A stretch of DNA of 64,000 bases from Pseudomonas sp. CHM02. Lineage in GTDB: Bacteria; Pseudomonadota; Gammaproteobacteria; Pseudomonadales; Pseudomonadaceae. Of this stretch, positions 1 through 9,007 are shown piece by piece; the first letter of the stretch is position 1; each line of letters begins with the position of its first letter. Below the pieces are notes generated by a model. That model saw only the letters and a list, made by a program, of their open reading frames with translations, did no database searches and was not told the origin of the DNA. The stretch is taken from positions 140,067 to 204,066 of the forward strand of contig NZ_JFCA01000003.1 of the NCBI RefSeq assembly GCF_000612585.1, read 5' to 3'. A program made the position numbers and the translations under genes.

Positions 1-991
1 CGTGCTGGATCTGTTCGATGATTTCCGGGTTCAACGGCTCACCGGCGCCGACCAGTTCACGCAGGCTCAGGCGCGATTTGTAGCTGGCCAAGTCTTCCTG
101 GATAAGCATGCGCCACACGGTGGGCGGCGCGCACAGGCTGGTCACACCGTAGCGTTCCAAGGCACGCAGCAGGGCGGGAGCACTGAACCGCGCGACGTTA
201 TGAATAAAGATGCACGCCCCGGCGTTCCATGGTGCGAACAGGCAACTCCACGCATGCTTGGCCCAGCCCGGTGACGAAATATTCAGGTGCAGGTCGCCCG
301 GCTGCAGGCCGATCCAGTACAGGGTCGACAAGTGGCCCACCGGGTAGCTCTGGTGGCTGTGCAGCACCATCTTCGGCTTGGACGTGGTGCCGGACGTGAA
401 GTAGAGCAGCATCGGGTCGGTGGCCCGGGTGCTGCCTTGCGCCTCGAAGTGCTCGGGGTATTCAAAGGCGGCGCTGTGCGCGACCCAGCCGGAAGGCGCC
501 GAACCCACGCAGATGCGGCTGCAACCGTCTGCCAAGCCGTCGAATTTGCTGACATGTGCCTCGCCGACCACCAAGTGGCGAACCTGTCCGCGCTCGATGC
601 GGTCGCGCAAATCATCGGCGTTCAGCAGGGCGGTGGCGGGGATGACCACGGCGCCGAGCTTGAACGCCGCGAGCATGGTCTCCCACAGCGCCACATCATT
701 GCCGAGCATCAGCAGCACGCGCTCACCACGACGTACCCCGAGGACGCGCAGGTGGTTGGCGACCTGGTTGGAGCGCGCGGCCAGTTGCTGGAAGCTGTAG
801 CGCTGCTCGCTGCCATCTTCCTCGACGATCCACAGCGCATTCGCCGGATTGCCCTCGGCCATGGCATCGAAATAGTCCAGGGCCCAGTTGAACTCGTCCA
901 GTTGCGGCCAACGGAAATCCCGTACGGCGGTGGCGTAGTCGGTGCGGTGAGCGAGCAGAAAATCCCGAGCGGCCAGGAAGGGCTGGGTCAT
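1..991 (-). CDS. AMP-binding acyl-CoA synthetase, 5' part (gene continues past the left edge)
   Basis: The minus strand reads open from an ATG at 991 to the window edge, giving the first 330 residues of an AMP-forming acyl-CoA/acetyl-CoA synthetase-like enzyme. This family activates a carboxylic acid with ATP and transfers it to CoA. The P-loop motif YFTSGTTSKPKM is present near residue 200, followed by PPTVWRMLI and GAGEPLNPE, in the order expected of the N-terminal adenylation lobe. The start is supported by AAGGA eight bases upstream. The C-terminal lobe with the catalytic lysine lies outside the window. The length and the motifs resemble medium-chain (ACSM-like) synthetases, but the substrate cannot be told from this fragment. 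Confidence 0.85.
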   Translation of the reverse strand, partial: MTQPFLAARDFLLAHRTDYATAVRDFRWPQLDEFNWALDYFDAMAEGNPANALWIVEEDGSEQRYSFQQLAARSNQVANHLRVLGVRRGERVLLMLGNDVALWETMLAAFKLGAVVIPATALLNADDLRDRIERGQVRHLVVGEAHVSKFDGLADGCSRICVGSAPSGWVAHSAAFEYPEHFEAQGSTRATDPMLLYFTSGTTSKPKMVLHSHQSYPVGHLSTLYWIGLQPGDLHLNISSPGWAKHAWSCLFAPWNAGACIFIHNVARFSAPALLRALERYGVTSLCAPPTVWRMLIQEDLASYKSRLSLRELVGAGEPLNPEIIEQIQH

Positions 992-1339
992 GGTGGCTGT
1001 CCTTAATTATTGTTGTGGGACTTTCCCCCCGGCTGAACCGAGAGGCTGGACCGAGTATAGGCACGCATAAATCAGAGCAGAACGCTCAAAAACACCGGTG
1101 CGTTGTGCAAAAAAGTCATGGGTGTCGATCTCTGGGCGCTGTCGTCCATGACCGTTACCAGGGATCGTTATGCCACCGAGGTGTTTGAACCCAAGGGCTT
1201 CAATTTCAAAAAAATCTAATGAACTGTCAGGTTTGACAGGTTTCGGCACTTTTTCGGTTCGTTAACCTCAGTGGCGTCCGGGATGGCCCGCAAGGCATCA
1301 GCAGGGATGTCCTTTGGTTCTTGAATTAGAGAAAATACT
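992..1339. other. Intergenic stretch without a supported gene
   Basis: Divergent promoter region between the acyl-CoA synthetase gene and the lipase gene. It is more AT-rich than its surroundings and holds short reading frames on both strands, none with recognisable protein features or a convincing ribosome binding site. No clear operator, riboswitch or terminator was seen. Confidence 0.5.
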
Positions 1340-2224
1340 GTGAGCTATTTAATCTGTCGGCTACCTGTCGTCCTTATGTTCGCACTCCTTGCACCGTTCA
1401 ACCTTCCCATTGCGTACGCGTCCCCACCGGGCTCCAACGACTGGAGTTGCCAGCCAAGTACCAGTCATCCACGACCTGTCGTGTTGGTTCACGGAACGTT
1501 TGAAAATATGGATAACAATTGGACACTGCTGTCCGCAGAACTGAAAAGTAACGGTTATTGCGTATATGCGCTGAATTACGGCGGTACCCCACTCAGCCTG
1601 GGGGTTTTCTATGGATTGGCCGCGGTTAAAGATTCGGCTCAAGAACTGTCGCATTTCATTGAAAAGGTAAGAACAAACACGGGCGCGGACAAAGTCGATA
1701 TTGTCGGCCACTCGCAAGGCGGGATGATGCCGCGCTACTACATAAAGTCCCTGAATGGCGCGGGTAAAGTTGGCACGTTGGTCGGTATAGCCTCAAGCAA
1801 CCATGGCACCACCTGGAGCGGCCTTGCTTCGTTGGCTGATAACTTTCCTGACATACTGAACATCGCAAAATGGCTCGCCGCAAGTGTCTCGATAACGCTC
1901 CAGCAAGCCTTTGGGATCATTGCCCCGTCCACAACCGACCAAACCGTGGGATCTGCTTTTTTAGCTGATCTCAATGGAGGTGGAGATACGTTCCCCGGTG
2001 TCGTTTATAGGGTCATCGCCACTCGACTGGACGAAGTCGTCACCCCTTATCAGTCAGCGTTCCTGACGGGCCCAGCAGTAACGAACATCCTGCTGCAGGA
2101 CCAGTGTGCAGCGGATATCAGTGGACATATTGCCGCTGCGACAGTAGATGGCATCACCAGGCGGAATGTTCTAAACGCCTTGGACCCAGCCCATGCTGTG
2201 CCACCGACGTGCGCGGACTTGTGA
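1340..2224 (+). CDS. Secreted triacylglycerol lipase/esterase (alpha/beta hydrolase)
   Basis: A 294-residue exported hydrolase that probably cleaves ester bonds of lipids outside the inner membrane. Residues 1-28 form a signal peptide with a hydrophobic core and a likely cleavage at AYA-SP. The oxyanion region is VHGTFEN near residue 50, the nucleophile elbow is GHSQGG near 125, and TRLDEVVTPY and DISGHI supply the acid and histidine of the triad, as in bacterial class 2 lipases (EstA type). The frame opens with GTG at 1340 and a weak ribosome binding site (AGAGAA). Base composition is visibly lower in G+C than the flanking genes, suggesting separate acquisition. The 3' end faces the LysR gene with only six bases between them. 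Confidence 0.8.
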   Translation: MSYLICRLPVVLMFALLAPFNLPIAYASPPGSNDWSCQPSTSHPRPVVLVHGTFENMDNNWTLLSAELKSNGYCVYALNYGGTPLSLGVFYGLAAVKDSAQELSHFIEKVRTNTGADKVDIVGHSQGGMMPRYYIKSLNGAGKVGTLVGIASSNHGTTWSGLASLADNFPDILNIAKWLAASVSITLQQAFGIIAPSTTDQTVGSAFLADLNGGGDTFPGVVYRVIATRLDEVVTPYQSAFLTGPAVTNILLQDQCAADISGHIAAATVDGITRRNVLNALDPAHAVPPTCADL

Positions 2225-2230
2225 CGTTGC

Positions 2231-3187
2231 TTATGGGTGAGTCGCCGGCTGTGAATCAAACCTGAATCCACCCGATAATTTCTCCTTCAGAAAGCCCACC
2301 AATGCCGTCACCGACTTCGGCACATGCGGCGAATACGGCCGGATCAGGTAGATCTCATCGGCGAACGCGCCCTTGAGCGTCCAGTCGGAGAGCACCTGCA
2401 CCAGCTTGCCGCTGGCGAGGGCGGCATGGGCGCTGAAGTCCGGGAGCAGGGCGATGCCCAGGTGGTTGAGCGCCGAGTCGCGCAAGGCTTCGCTGTTGTT
2501 GGTGGCGAAGCTGCCGGCGATGGGCACAGTGAGGCGCTCGACGTTTTTAGTGCCGCGCTCGAAGGTCCAGGCGGGCTGGTCGGTGCCGCGCGGGTAGAAC
2601 AGGCAGTTGTGCGCGGACAGATCGCTGGGTTCGCGGGGTTCGCCGTGGCGTTGCAGGTAATCGCGGCTGGCGACCAGTACCGAGCCGGTGTCGCAGAGCT
2701 TCCATGCCACATGGGTTTCCGGCACCTGGAAACCATGGCGTGCAGCCAGGTCGTAGCCTTCGGCGGCCAGTGAACTCAGGGCGTCCGATACGTCCAGCTG
2801 GATGCGCACCTGCGGGTACTGCTGCAGGAACTCGGACAAGTGCGGCACCAGTTGCTGCCGGGCGAACGCCACCGGCGCGGTAAGGCGCACCAGCCCGCGA
2901 ATCTCCCCGGCCGAGTCGCGCACCGAGGAGAAACTGCGGGCGATTTGCTCATAGGCGCTGCGTACTTCACGGGTCAACGACAGCCCCGCATCGGTTAGCC
3001 TCACGCTGCGTGTGGTTCGGGTGACCAGCCGCGTGCCGGTGGCTTTTTCCAGGTCGCAAATGCGCTGGCTCACCGCCGACTTGCTCACGCCCAGGCGCGC
3101 AGCAGCGGCGGTGTAGGTGCCTTGTTCCTCCAGCACCGACAGCCAGTGGATGTGGGTCCACAGCCCTTCGATCTCGGATTTTTCCAT
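2231..3187 (-). CDS. LysR-family transcriptional regulator
   Basis: A 318-residue LysR regulator with an N-terminal winged helix-turn-helix ([20 protein letters not shown], about residues 20-40) and a periplasmic-binding-protein-like effector domain. I start it at the ATG at 3187, which matches the usual family N-terminus; a longer reading to 3310 would cross the divergent promoter. It is transcribed away from the methylmalonate-semialdehyde dehydrogenase gene, with 109 bases between the starts, so control of that gene and of itself is the natural inference. The inducer cannot be read from the sequence. Confidence 0.9.
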   Translation of the reverse strand: MEKSEIEGLWTHIHWLSVLEEQGTYTAAAARLGVSKSAVSQRICDLEKATGTRLVTRTTRSVRLTDAGLSLTREVRSAYEQIARSFSSVRDSAGEIRGLVRLTAPVAFARQQLVPHLSEFLQQYPQVRIQLDVSDALSSLAAEGYDLAARHGFQVPETHVAWKLCDTGSVLVASRDYLQRHGEPREPSDLSAHNCLFYPRGTDQPAWTFERGTKNVERLTVPIAGSFATNNSEALRDSALNHLGIALLPDFSAHAALASGKLVQVLSDWTLKGAFADEIYLIRPYSPHVPKSVTALVGFLKEKLSGGFRFDSQPATHP

Positions 3188-3193
3188 GGGTAT

Positions 3194-3215
3194 ATTGTTC
3201 GCTATGGTGGACAAT
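3194..3215. promoter_or_regulatory. Candidate LysR operator
   Basis: ATTGT and ACAAT form an inverted pair separated by 12 bases just upstream of the lysR start and between the divergent genes. This resembles the interrupted dyads bound by LysR proteins. The assignment rests on position and symmetry only. Confidence 0.35.
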
Positions 3216-3296
3216 AAGTTCTGGATTCTGCTCTGGTTTGGAACAAAGCGAAAGCCTATCGTGTGTCGCAACGCTACCCACCTGGGATCTACTGCC

Positions 3297-4796
3297 ATGA
3301 CCACGACCATCGAGCACTACATCAACGACCAGCGCGTGTCCCGCGATGATCGCTATCAGGACGTCTACAACCCGGCCACCGGCGAAAAGACCGGCCGCGT
3401 CGCCCTGGCCAGCCGCCAGACCGTCGGCGAAGCCGTTGCCGCGGCCCAGGCCGCCTTCGCCGGCTGGGCCGACACCCCGCCAATCCGCCGCGCCCGCGTG
3501 CTGTTCGAGTACCTGCACCTGCTGCGTGAGCGCAAGGACGACCTGGCGCGCATCATCGTCGCCGAACACGGCAAGGTCTTCACCGACGCCCAGGGCGAAG
3601 TCGACCGTGGCATCGACATCCTCGAATTTGCCTGCGGCATCCCCAACCTGCTCAAGGGCGAGCATTCCGACCAGGTCTCCCGTGGCATGGACAACTGGAC
3701 AATGCGTCAGCCCCTGGGCGTGGTGGCCGGCGTCACGCCGTTCAACTTCCCGGTGATGGTGCCGATGTGGATGTACCCGATCGCCATCGCGGCGGGCAAT
3801 ACCTTCATCCTCAAGCCAAGCCCGACCGACCCGAGCGCCTCGCTGTTCATGGCCGAACTGCTGCGTGAAGCCGGCCTGCCCAAGGGGGTGTTCAACGTGG
3901 TGCAGGGCGACAAGGAATCGGTGGACGCGCTGATCGAACACCCGGACGTCAAGGCCGTGAGCTTTGTCGGCTCCACGCCGATCGCGCAATACATCTACGA
4001 AACCGGCGCCCGCAACGGCAAGCGCGTACAAGGCCTGGGCGGCGCGAAGAACCACATGGTGGTGATGCCCGACGCGGATATCGAAAAAACCGTCGACGCC
4101 CTGATGGGCGCCGCCTACGGCAGTGCCGGCGAACGCTGCATGGCCATTTCGGTGGCGGTGCTGGTGGGCGATGTGGGTGACAAAGTCATCGCCGCCCTGA
4201 CCGAACGTGCCAAGCACCTGCGCATCACCGACGGCCGCGACCTCAAGGCAGAAATGGGCCCGATCGTGTCCCGTGCGGCGCTGGAACGCATCAGCGGCTA
4301 TATCGAACAAGGCGTGCAGGCTGGCGCACAATTGCTGTTGGATGGGCGTGACTATGTGCCCACTGAAGCGGGCCTGGAGAACGGCTTCTGGCTCGGCGCG
4401 ACGCTGTTCGACCACGTGACCAAAGAAATGAGCATCTACCGCGAAGAAATCTTCGGCCCGGTGCTGGCCTGCGTGCGTGTGAATGACTTCGCCGAGGCGA
4501 TTAAGCTGGTCAACGATCACGAGTTCGGCAACGGCGTGAGCTGCTTTACCCGCGACGGCAACATCGCCCGTGAATTTGCGCGGCGCATCGAAGTGGGCAT
4601 GGTCGGCATCAACGTGCCGATCCCGGTGCCGATGGCGTGGCACGGGTTTGGTGGCTGGAAGAAGAGCCTGTTTGGCGACATGCATGCCTATGGCACCGAG
4701 GGCGTACGCTTCTACACCAAGCAGAAGTCGATCATGCAGCGCTGGTCGGAAAGCATCGAGCAGGGCGCCGAATTCGCCATGCCAGTCTCCAAATAA
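3297..4796 (+). CDS. mmsA: CoA-acylating methylmalonate-semialdehyde dehydrogenase
   Basis: A 499-residue aldehyde dehydrogenase that oxidises methylmalonate or malonate semialdehyde to propionyl- or acetyl-CoA in valine, beta-alanine and inositol breakdown. The N-terminus [10 protein letters not shown] and the active-site segment [10 protein letters not shown] with its catalytic cysteine (about residue 283) are typical of MmsA. The segment [10 protein letters not shown] just upstream is also typical. Length matches the family (about 500). The start at 3297 is preferred over longer in-frame readings because it matches known N-termini. There is no mmsB or other valine-pathway gene beside it; the divergent LysR gene is the likely regulator. 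Confidence 0.92.
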   Translation: MTTTIEHYINDQRVSRDDRYQDVYNPATGEKTGRVALASRQTVGEAVAAAQAAFAGWADTPPIRRARVLFEYLHLLRERKDDLARIIVAEHGKVFTDAQGEVDRGIDILEFACGIPNLLKGEHSDQVSRGMDNWTMRQPLGVVAGVTPFNFPVMVPMWMYPIAIAAGNTFILKPSPTDPSASLFMAELLREAGLPKGVFNVVQGDKESVDALIEHPDVKAVSFVGSTPIAQYIYETGARNGKRVQGLGGAKNHMVVMPDADIEKTVDALMGAAYGSAGERCMAISVAVLVGDVGDKVIAALTERAKHLRITDGRDLKAEMGPIVSRAALERISGYIEQGVQAGAQLLLDGRDYVPTEAGLENGFWLGATLFDHVTKEMSIYREEIFGPVLACVRVNDFAEAIKLVNDHEFGNGVSCFTRDGNIAREFARRIEVGMVGINVPIPVPMAWHGFGGWKKSLFGDMHAYGTEGVRFYTKQKSIMQRWSESIEQGAEFAMPVSK

Positions 4797-4804
4797 CCAA
4801 ACAC

Positions 4805-4864
4805 CTTGCCGGCGATAGCGGCCTCAAGATATTCAGTGATATCAAGGGCCTCATCGCCGGCAAG
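4805..4864. terminator. Long imperfect hairpin after mmsA (REP-like, probable terminator)
   Basis: CTTGCCGGCGAT (4805-4816) pairs with ATCGCCGGCAAG (4853-4864), and inner GATAT/ATATC arms extend the stem. The downstream flank CCGGCTTCTACAGG resembles a common Pseudomonas intergenic repeat. It lies between the convergent mmsA and xylose genes, where it could end transcription from either side. Confidence 0.55.
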
Positions 4865-4880
4865 CCGGCTTCTACAGGAG

Positions 4881-5015
4881 TTAAGCGGTGATTGGCTTCA
4901 GGCAGTCGATAGAGCGATCTACCGTGGTTTTGGCAATCTCCAGCAAATGCCACACTGTCAGCATTTTCGCCCGCTCGGGGCTCTCCAACTGCTCACCACA
5001 ATCCAACGTCGACAT
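4881..5015 (-). CDS. Small hypothetical protein of 44 residues
   Basis: A short frame, ATG at 5015 to TAA at 4881, 33 bases downstream of xylH. It reads MSTLDCGEQLESPERAKMLT and then a helical tail with EIAKTTVDRSID. I do not recognise a named family with certainty. The tail resembles the C-terminal helix of small Pseudomonas proteins found beside intergenic repeats. A second copy of the core (IAKT-VDRSI) can be read on the minus strand at 56789-56827. Differences between the two copies fall mostly at third codon positions, which argues that the sequence was once coding. The ribosome binding site is weak, so this may be a 3' remnant rather than an active gene. Confidence 0.4.
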   Translation of the reverse strand: MSTLDCGEQLESPERAKMLTVWHLLEIAKTTVDRSIDCLKPITA

Positions 5016-5048
5016 GCTGGCCGTTTACAAACCGTGTCGAAAGGCCAC

Positions 5049-6185
5049 TTAGCGCCGACCCGCTCGGGTGCTCACATCCACCCACACCGCCAGCACCAGA
5101 ATGCTGCCCTTCACGATCATCTGCCAATAGCTGTCCACATCCAGCATCGACATGCCGTTGTCCAGACTGGTAATCACCAACGCCCCGAGCAACGCGCCAT
5201 ACACCGTGCCCGACCCGCCGCGCATCGAGGTGCCGCCGATAAAACACGCGGCGATGGCATCCAGCTCGCCCATGTTCCCCGCCGACGGTGAGCCGGCAGC
5301 CAGGCGCGCGGTGTTGACCAACCCTGCGAGCGCGCACATCACGCCCATGATGCCGAAGATCCACAACTTCACCGCCTGTACGTTGATGCCGGACAGGCGC
5401 GTGGCCTCCATATTGCTACCCACCGCGTACACCCGGCGGCCGAACACGGTCTGGCTGGTGACGTAGCTGAACACGCCGAGCAGCACCAGCAACAGCAGCA
5501 CCGGCACGGGAATGCCGTCGTAGCTGTTGAGGGTGGTGACGAACCCGGCCAGTACCGCGCCGATCACCACTACCCGCAGCACATCGCGCACCAATGAATG
5601 CGCCGCCAGCCCATGCAGTGCGCGGTTGCGTCGCTGTTTCCAGGTCAGGAACAAGGTCAGGACAAACAGCAGGACTCCAAGGCCAATGCCCACCGAATGC
5701 GGCAGATACCCCTGGCCCACATACACCAGCGACGGCGACACCGGCGCAATGGTGGTGCCGCCGGTGATGCCCAGCAGAATTCCGCGAAACGCCAGCATCC
5801 CACCCAGACCGACGATGAACGACGGGATGCGTAGATAGGCTGTCATGTAACCGTTAGCCAGGCCGATCATCAAGCCGCACAACGCCACCAGGCTGAGGTT
5901 GGCCAGCAGCGGCACGTGATAGACCACATCCAGAATCGCCGCCAGCCCGCCGAGCAGGCCGAGCAATGAACCCACTGACAAATCGATCTCGCCGCTGATG
6001 ATCACCAGCACCATGCCGCACGCCAGGATCCCGGTGATCGACATTTGCCGCAGCAGGTTGGACAGGTTGCGTGGCGTGAGGAACCCGCCCTCGGTCTGCC
6101 AGCTGAAAAACAGCCAGATCACCGCCACCGCGATCACCAGGGCGAGCATTTTGTAGCGGGTAAAAAGGTGTTTGACCTGATTCAT
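5049..6185 (-). CDS. xylH: D-xylose ABC transporter permease XylH
   Basis: A 378-residue membrane protein with about ten hydrophobic segments, belonging to the sugar permeases of the RbsC/XylH type (ILACGMVLVIISGEIDLSVG is the signature stretch near residue 55). It forms the inner-membrane channel for xylose taken up through XylF and powered by XylG. It follows xylG directly, the start codon coming immediately after the xylG stop, so it is the last cistron of the xylose transport operon on the minus strand. Confidence 0.93.
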   Translation of the reverse strand: MNQVKHLFTRYKMLALVIAVAVIWLFFSWQTEGGFLTPRNLSNLLRQMSITGILACGMVLVIISGEIDLSVGSLLGLLGGLAAILDVVYHVPLLANLSLVALCGLMIGLANGYMTAYLRIPSFIVGLGGMLAFRGILLGITGGTTIAPVSPSLVYVGQGYLPHSVGIGLGVLLFVLTLFLTWKQRRNRALHGLAAHSLVRDVLRVVVIGAVLAGFVTTLNSYDGIPVPVLLLLVLLGVFSYVTSQTVFGRRVYAVGSNMEATRLSGINVQAVKLWIFGIMGVMCALAGLVNTARLAAGSPSAGNMGELDAIAACFIGGTSMRGGSGTVYGALLGALVITSLDNGMSMLDVDSYWQMIVKGSILVLAVWVDVSTRAGRR

Positions 6186-7730
6186 CTACGCGGTCTTCCG
6201 ATCGTTATTGTTATGGCTGAGCGCAGCGGCGAGCACCTGTTCCTGGGTGAGCCCTTCGTTGATGAAGTCGCCGCGCAGCTGGCCGTCGCCAATCACCAGC
6301 ACGCGGTTGGAGACGCCGAGCACTTCGGCCAGCTCCGATGAGACCATGATGATCGCCACGCCTTCGGCCGCCAGCGCGCCCATCAACTTGTAGATCTCGT
6401 ATTTGGCGCCCACGTCGACGCCGCGCGTGGGTTCGTCGAGGATCAGTACCTTGGGCTTGGCCATCAGCATTTTCGCCAGCACGGCCTTTTGCTGGTTGCC
6501 GCCGGACAGGCTGGTGATCGGCAGGAACGGGCTGGCGGTCTTGAGGTGCAGGCGCGCGATCTGCTGGTCGATGCTGCCCAACTCGGCTTCGGCGTCGATG
6601 CGGGTCAGGTGCGCATAGGTGTCGAGCACCGCCAGGGTAATGTTGTGGCCCACGCCCAGGTCGGGAATGATGCCCTGGCGCTTGCGGTCCTCGGGCACCA
6701 TGCACAGGCCGGCGCGGATCGATTTGAGCGGCGTGCGCGTGTCGATCACCTTGCCGTCCAGCCACACCTCGCAGCTGTAGCGGCCGGGGTAGGCGCCAAA
6801 CAGCGCCGACACCAGTTCCGTGCGCCCGGCGCCGACCAGCCCGGCGATGCCGAGGATTTCCCCGCGCTTGAGCACAAAGGACACATCGTCCACGCGTTTG
6901 CGCCTGGGGTTGTCGACGTCGTAGCAGGTGACGTTGCGCGCCTCGAAGATCACCTCGCCCACCGCATGCGGTTCGGTGGGGTAGAGGTTGCTCATCTCGC
7001 GGCCGACCATCTGGGTGATGATCCGGGCGATGTCCATGTCGGCCATGGCGGTGGTCGCGATGTGCTTGCCATCGCAGATCACCGCGATGGTGTCGCACAC
7101 CGCTGCCACTTCATCGAGCTTGTGGGAGATGTACACGCAGGCCACGCCCTTGGCCTTGAGGCCGCGGATGATGTCCAGCAGCACCTCGATTTCCGCGCGG
7201 GTCAGGGCCGAGGAGGGCTCGTCGAGAATCAGCAGGCGAGCCTGCTTGTTCAGGGCCTTGGCGATTTCCACCAGTTGCTGGTAGCCACCGCCATACTGCG
7301 ACACCGGCAGCGCCACGTTCATGTCCGGCACCTTGAGCTCGCGCATCAGGGCTTCGGCACGGTGGATCATTGCCGGGTAGTTCATGCGCCCACCCGGCAA
7401 GGTCAGTTCATGGCCCATGAAGATATTTTCGGCCACCGACAGGTCGGGCACCAGGGTCAGTTCCTGGTGGATGATGACGATACCGGCGGCCTCGGTTTCG
7501 CTGATTGACTGGGCCTTGAGCGGCTGCCCGTCCCAGAGGATTTCACCGTCCCAGGTGCCATACGGGTAGACCGCCGACAGCACCTTCATCAAGGTGGATT
7601 TACCGGCACCGTTCTCGCCGCACAGGCCGACGCATTCCCCCGGCCGTACCTTGATGTCGATGCCGTCCAGCGCGTTGACTCCGCCAAAGGTTTTGACGAT
7701 GCCGTTCATTTGCAGCAGATAGTCGGCCAT
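6186..7730 (-). CDS. xylG: D-xylose ABC transporter ATP-binding protein XylG
   Basis: A 514-residue double ATPase of the sugar (CUT2) class. The first nucleotide-binding domain has Walker [10 protein letters not shown] (about residue 37), and Walker [12 protein letters not shown]. The second domain is degenerate at Walker A ([10 protein letters not shown]), as is usual for this family, but keeps the signature SLSGGNQQK and [12 protein letters not shown] use the ATG at 7730; a GTG at 7739 overlapping the xylF stop is an alternative that adds three residues. It lies between xylF and xylH and energises their xylose uptake. Confidence 0.93.
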   Translation of the reverse strand: MADYLLQMNGIVKTFGGVNALDGIDIKVRPGECVGLCGENGAGKSTLMKVLSAVYPYGTWDGEILWDGQPLKAQSISETEAAGIVIIHQELTLVPDLSVAENIFMGHELTLPGGRMNYPAMIHRAEALMRELKVPDMNVALPVSQYGGGYQQLVEIAKALNKQARLLILDEPSSALTRAEIEVLLDIIRGLKAKGVACVYISHKLDEVAAVCDTIAVICDGKHIATTAMADMDIARIITQMVGREMSNLYPTEPHAVGEVIFEARNVTCYDVDNPRRKRVDDVSFVLKRGEILGIAGLVGAGRTELVSALFGAYPGRYSCEVWLDGKVIDTRTPLKSIRAGLCMVPEDRKRQGIIPDLGVGHNITLAVLDTYAHLTRIDAEAELGSIDQQIARLHLKTASPFLPITSLSGGNQQKAVLAKMLMAKPKVLILDEPTRGVDVGAKYEIYKLMGALAAEGVAIIMVSSELAEVLGVSNRVLVIGDGQLRGDFINEGLTQEQVLAAALSHNNNDRKTA

Positions 7731-7735
7731 GGCGG

Positions 7736-8728
7736 TCACTGCCCGGCAATCTGCTCTTTGGTATAGAACCCGTCTTTCTCCAACAGGTCGATATTGGCTT
7801 TGGTCAGCGGCGTCGGGGTGAGCAGGATAGTGTCGACCTTTTTGCTGCCGTTGTCGTATTGCGAGCTGTAGGTGGGTTTTTCACTGCGTGCCAACTGCAC
7901 CGAGAGCTTGGCCGCTTCCGAGGCGATCAGCTTGAGCGGCTTGTACACCGTCATGGTCTGGGTGCCGTCGATCACGCGCTTGATGGCCGCGAGGTCGGCG
8001 TCCTGGCCGGAGATCGGTACCTTGCCCGCCAGCTTCTGCGCCGCCAGGGCCTGGATCGCGCCGCCGGCGGTGGCGTCGTTGGAGGCGACAATGGCATCGA
8101 TCTTGTTGTCGTTCCGGGTCAGGGCGTTTTCGACGATGCTCAGGGCTTCGGTCGGGTTCCATTCCTTCACCCACTGCTGGCCGACAATCTTGATATCGCC
8201 CTTGTCGATGGCCGGTTGCAGCACCTTCATCTGGCCTTCGCGCAGCACCTTGGCGTTGTTGTCGGTGGGCGCGCCGCCGAGCAGAAAGTAATTGCCCTTG
8301 GGCGCCGCCTGCAACACGCCGCTGGCCTGCATCTCCCCGACTTTTTCGTTATCGAAGGAGATGTAGGCGTCGATATCGGCGTTGAGGATCAGGCGGTCAT
8401 AGGACACCACCTTGATCCCGGCCTTCTTGGCTTCGGCGACGGCGTTGGTGAGCACCGTGGCGTTGAACGGCACGATCACGATCACATCGACGCCACGGGA
8501 AATCAGGTTTTCGATCTGGGAGATCTGTTTTTGCTCGTTGGCGTCGGCCGATTGCACGAACACCTTGGCGTCGAGCTTTTCCGCCGCCGCCACGAAGTAA
8601 TCACGGTCCCGCGACCAACGCTCCAGGCGCAGGTCGTCGATGGAAAAACCGATCTTCGGGTGGGCTGAGTCGGCCATGACAGGCAGGGCGAGCAGGGCCA
8701 GGGCAGTGGCGATGAGGGTGCGTTTCAT
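7736..8728 (-). CDS. xylF: Periplasmic D-xylose-binding protein XylF
   Basis: A 330-residue periplasmic sugar-binding protein. The N-terminus [20 protein letters not shown] is a clear signal peptide, and the mature part has the two-lobed type I binding-protein pattern with [16 protein letters not shown] and ASNDATAGG. The ATG at 8728 has AGGA nine bases upstream. In-frame reading continues far upstream but runs into the REP array and is not coding. XylF delivers xylose to XylGH. The gap of 279 bases from xylA holds repeats. Confidence 0.93.
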   Translation of the reverse strand: MKRTLIATALALLALPVMADSAHPKIGFSIDDLRLERWSRDRDYFVAAAEKLDAKVFVQSADANEQKQISQIENLISRGVDVIVIVPFNATVLTNAVAEAKKAGIKVVSYDRLILNADIDAYISFDNEKVGEMQASGVLQAAPKGNYFLLGGAPTDNNAKVLREGQMKVLQPAIDKGDIKIVGQQWVKEWNPTEALSIVENALTRNDNKIDAIVASNDATAGGAIQALAAQKLAGKVPISGQDADLAAIKRVIDGTQTMTVYKPLKLIASEAAKLSVQLARSEKPTYSSQYDNGSKKVDTILLTPTPLTKANIDLLEKDGFYTKEQIAGQ

Positions 8729-8764
8729 GGTTATGCGTCCTTTTATTGTTGTTGGAAAGACTGT

Positions 8765-8819
8765 GGTGAAACGGGCTTCTTGTGGTAAGCCCGCTTGTTG
8801 TGGTGAGCGGGCTTCTTGT
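8765..8819. repeat. Tandem partial REP heads (three 18-19 bp units)
   Basis: Three consecutive units of the form GGTGAGCGGGCTTCTTGT (8765-8783, 8784-8801, 8802-8819) run into a full REP element at 8820. The middle unit has its core inverted (AAGCCCGCTT). This looks like repeated growth of the 5' head of a REP sequence. Confidence 0.75.
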
Positions 8820-8820
8820 G

Positions 8821-8861
8821 GTGAGCGGGCTTGCCCCGCGCTGGGGCGCGAAGCGGCCCCA
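8821..8861. repeat. REP element, left arm of a perfect 41-bp inverted pair
   Basis: A Pseudomonas REP sequence beginning GTGAGCGGGCTTGCCCCGCG. Its exact reverse complement occurs at 8923-8963, so the two form a BIME-type palindrome in the xylA-xylF gap. Such a structure can modulate mRNA stability or readthrough between xylA and xylF. Confidence 0.9.
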
Positions 8862-8881
8862 AAACCAGGCACCTCCGTATG

Positions 8882-8913
8882 TCAGGTAAAAACACATTCA
8901 GGTAAAAACACAT
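8882..8913. repeat. Two tandem 16-bp units in the REP loop
   Basis: TCAGGTAAAAACACAT occurs twice end to end (8882-8897 and 8898-8913) in the loop between the REP arms. No function is evident. Confidence 0.9.
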
Positions 8914-8922
8914 CGCCTGTAA

Positions 8923-8963
8923 TGGGGCCGCTTCGCGCCCCAGCGCGGGGCAAGCCCGCTCAC
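8923..8963. repeat. REP element, right arm of the inverted pair
   Basis: Exact reverse complement of 8821-8861 over all 41 bases. It is followed by a further partial head (AAGCCTGCTCACCACAGG). Confidence 0.9.
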
Positions 8964-9007
8964 TACAAAAAAGCCTGCTCACCACAGGTGCCCGTATTCG
9001 CCCCCCA

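Noticed and set aside
1007..1249. Minus-strand frame of 80 codons upstream of the acyl-CoA synthetase gene
   Set aside because: No ribosome binding site, no recognisable family, and it lies in the divergent promoter region.
2967..4685. Minus-strand open frame of 572 codons
   Set aside because: Antisense to mmsA; histidine- and arginine-rich translation without recognisable features.
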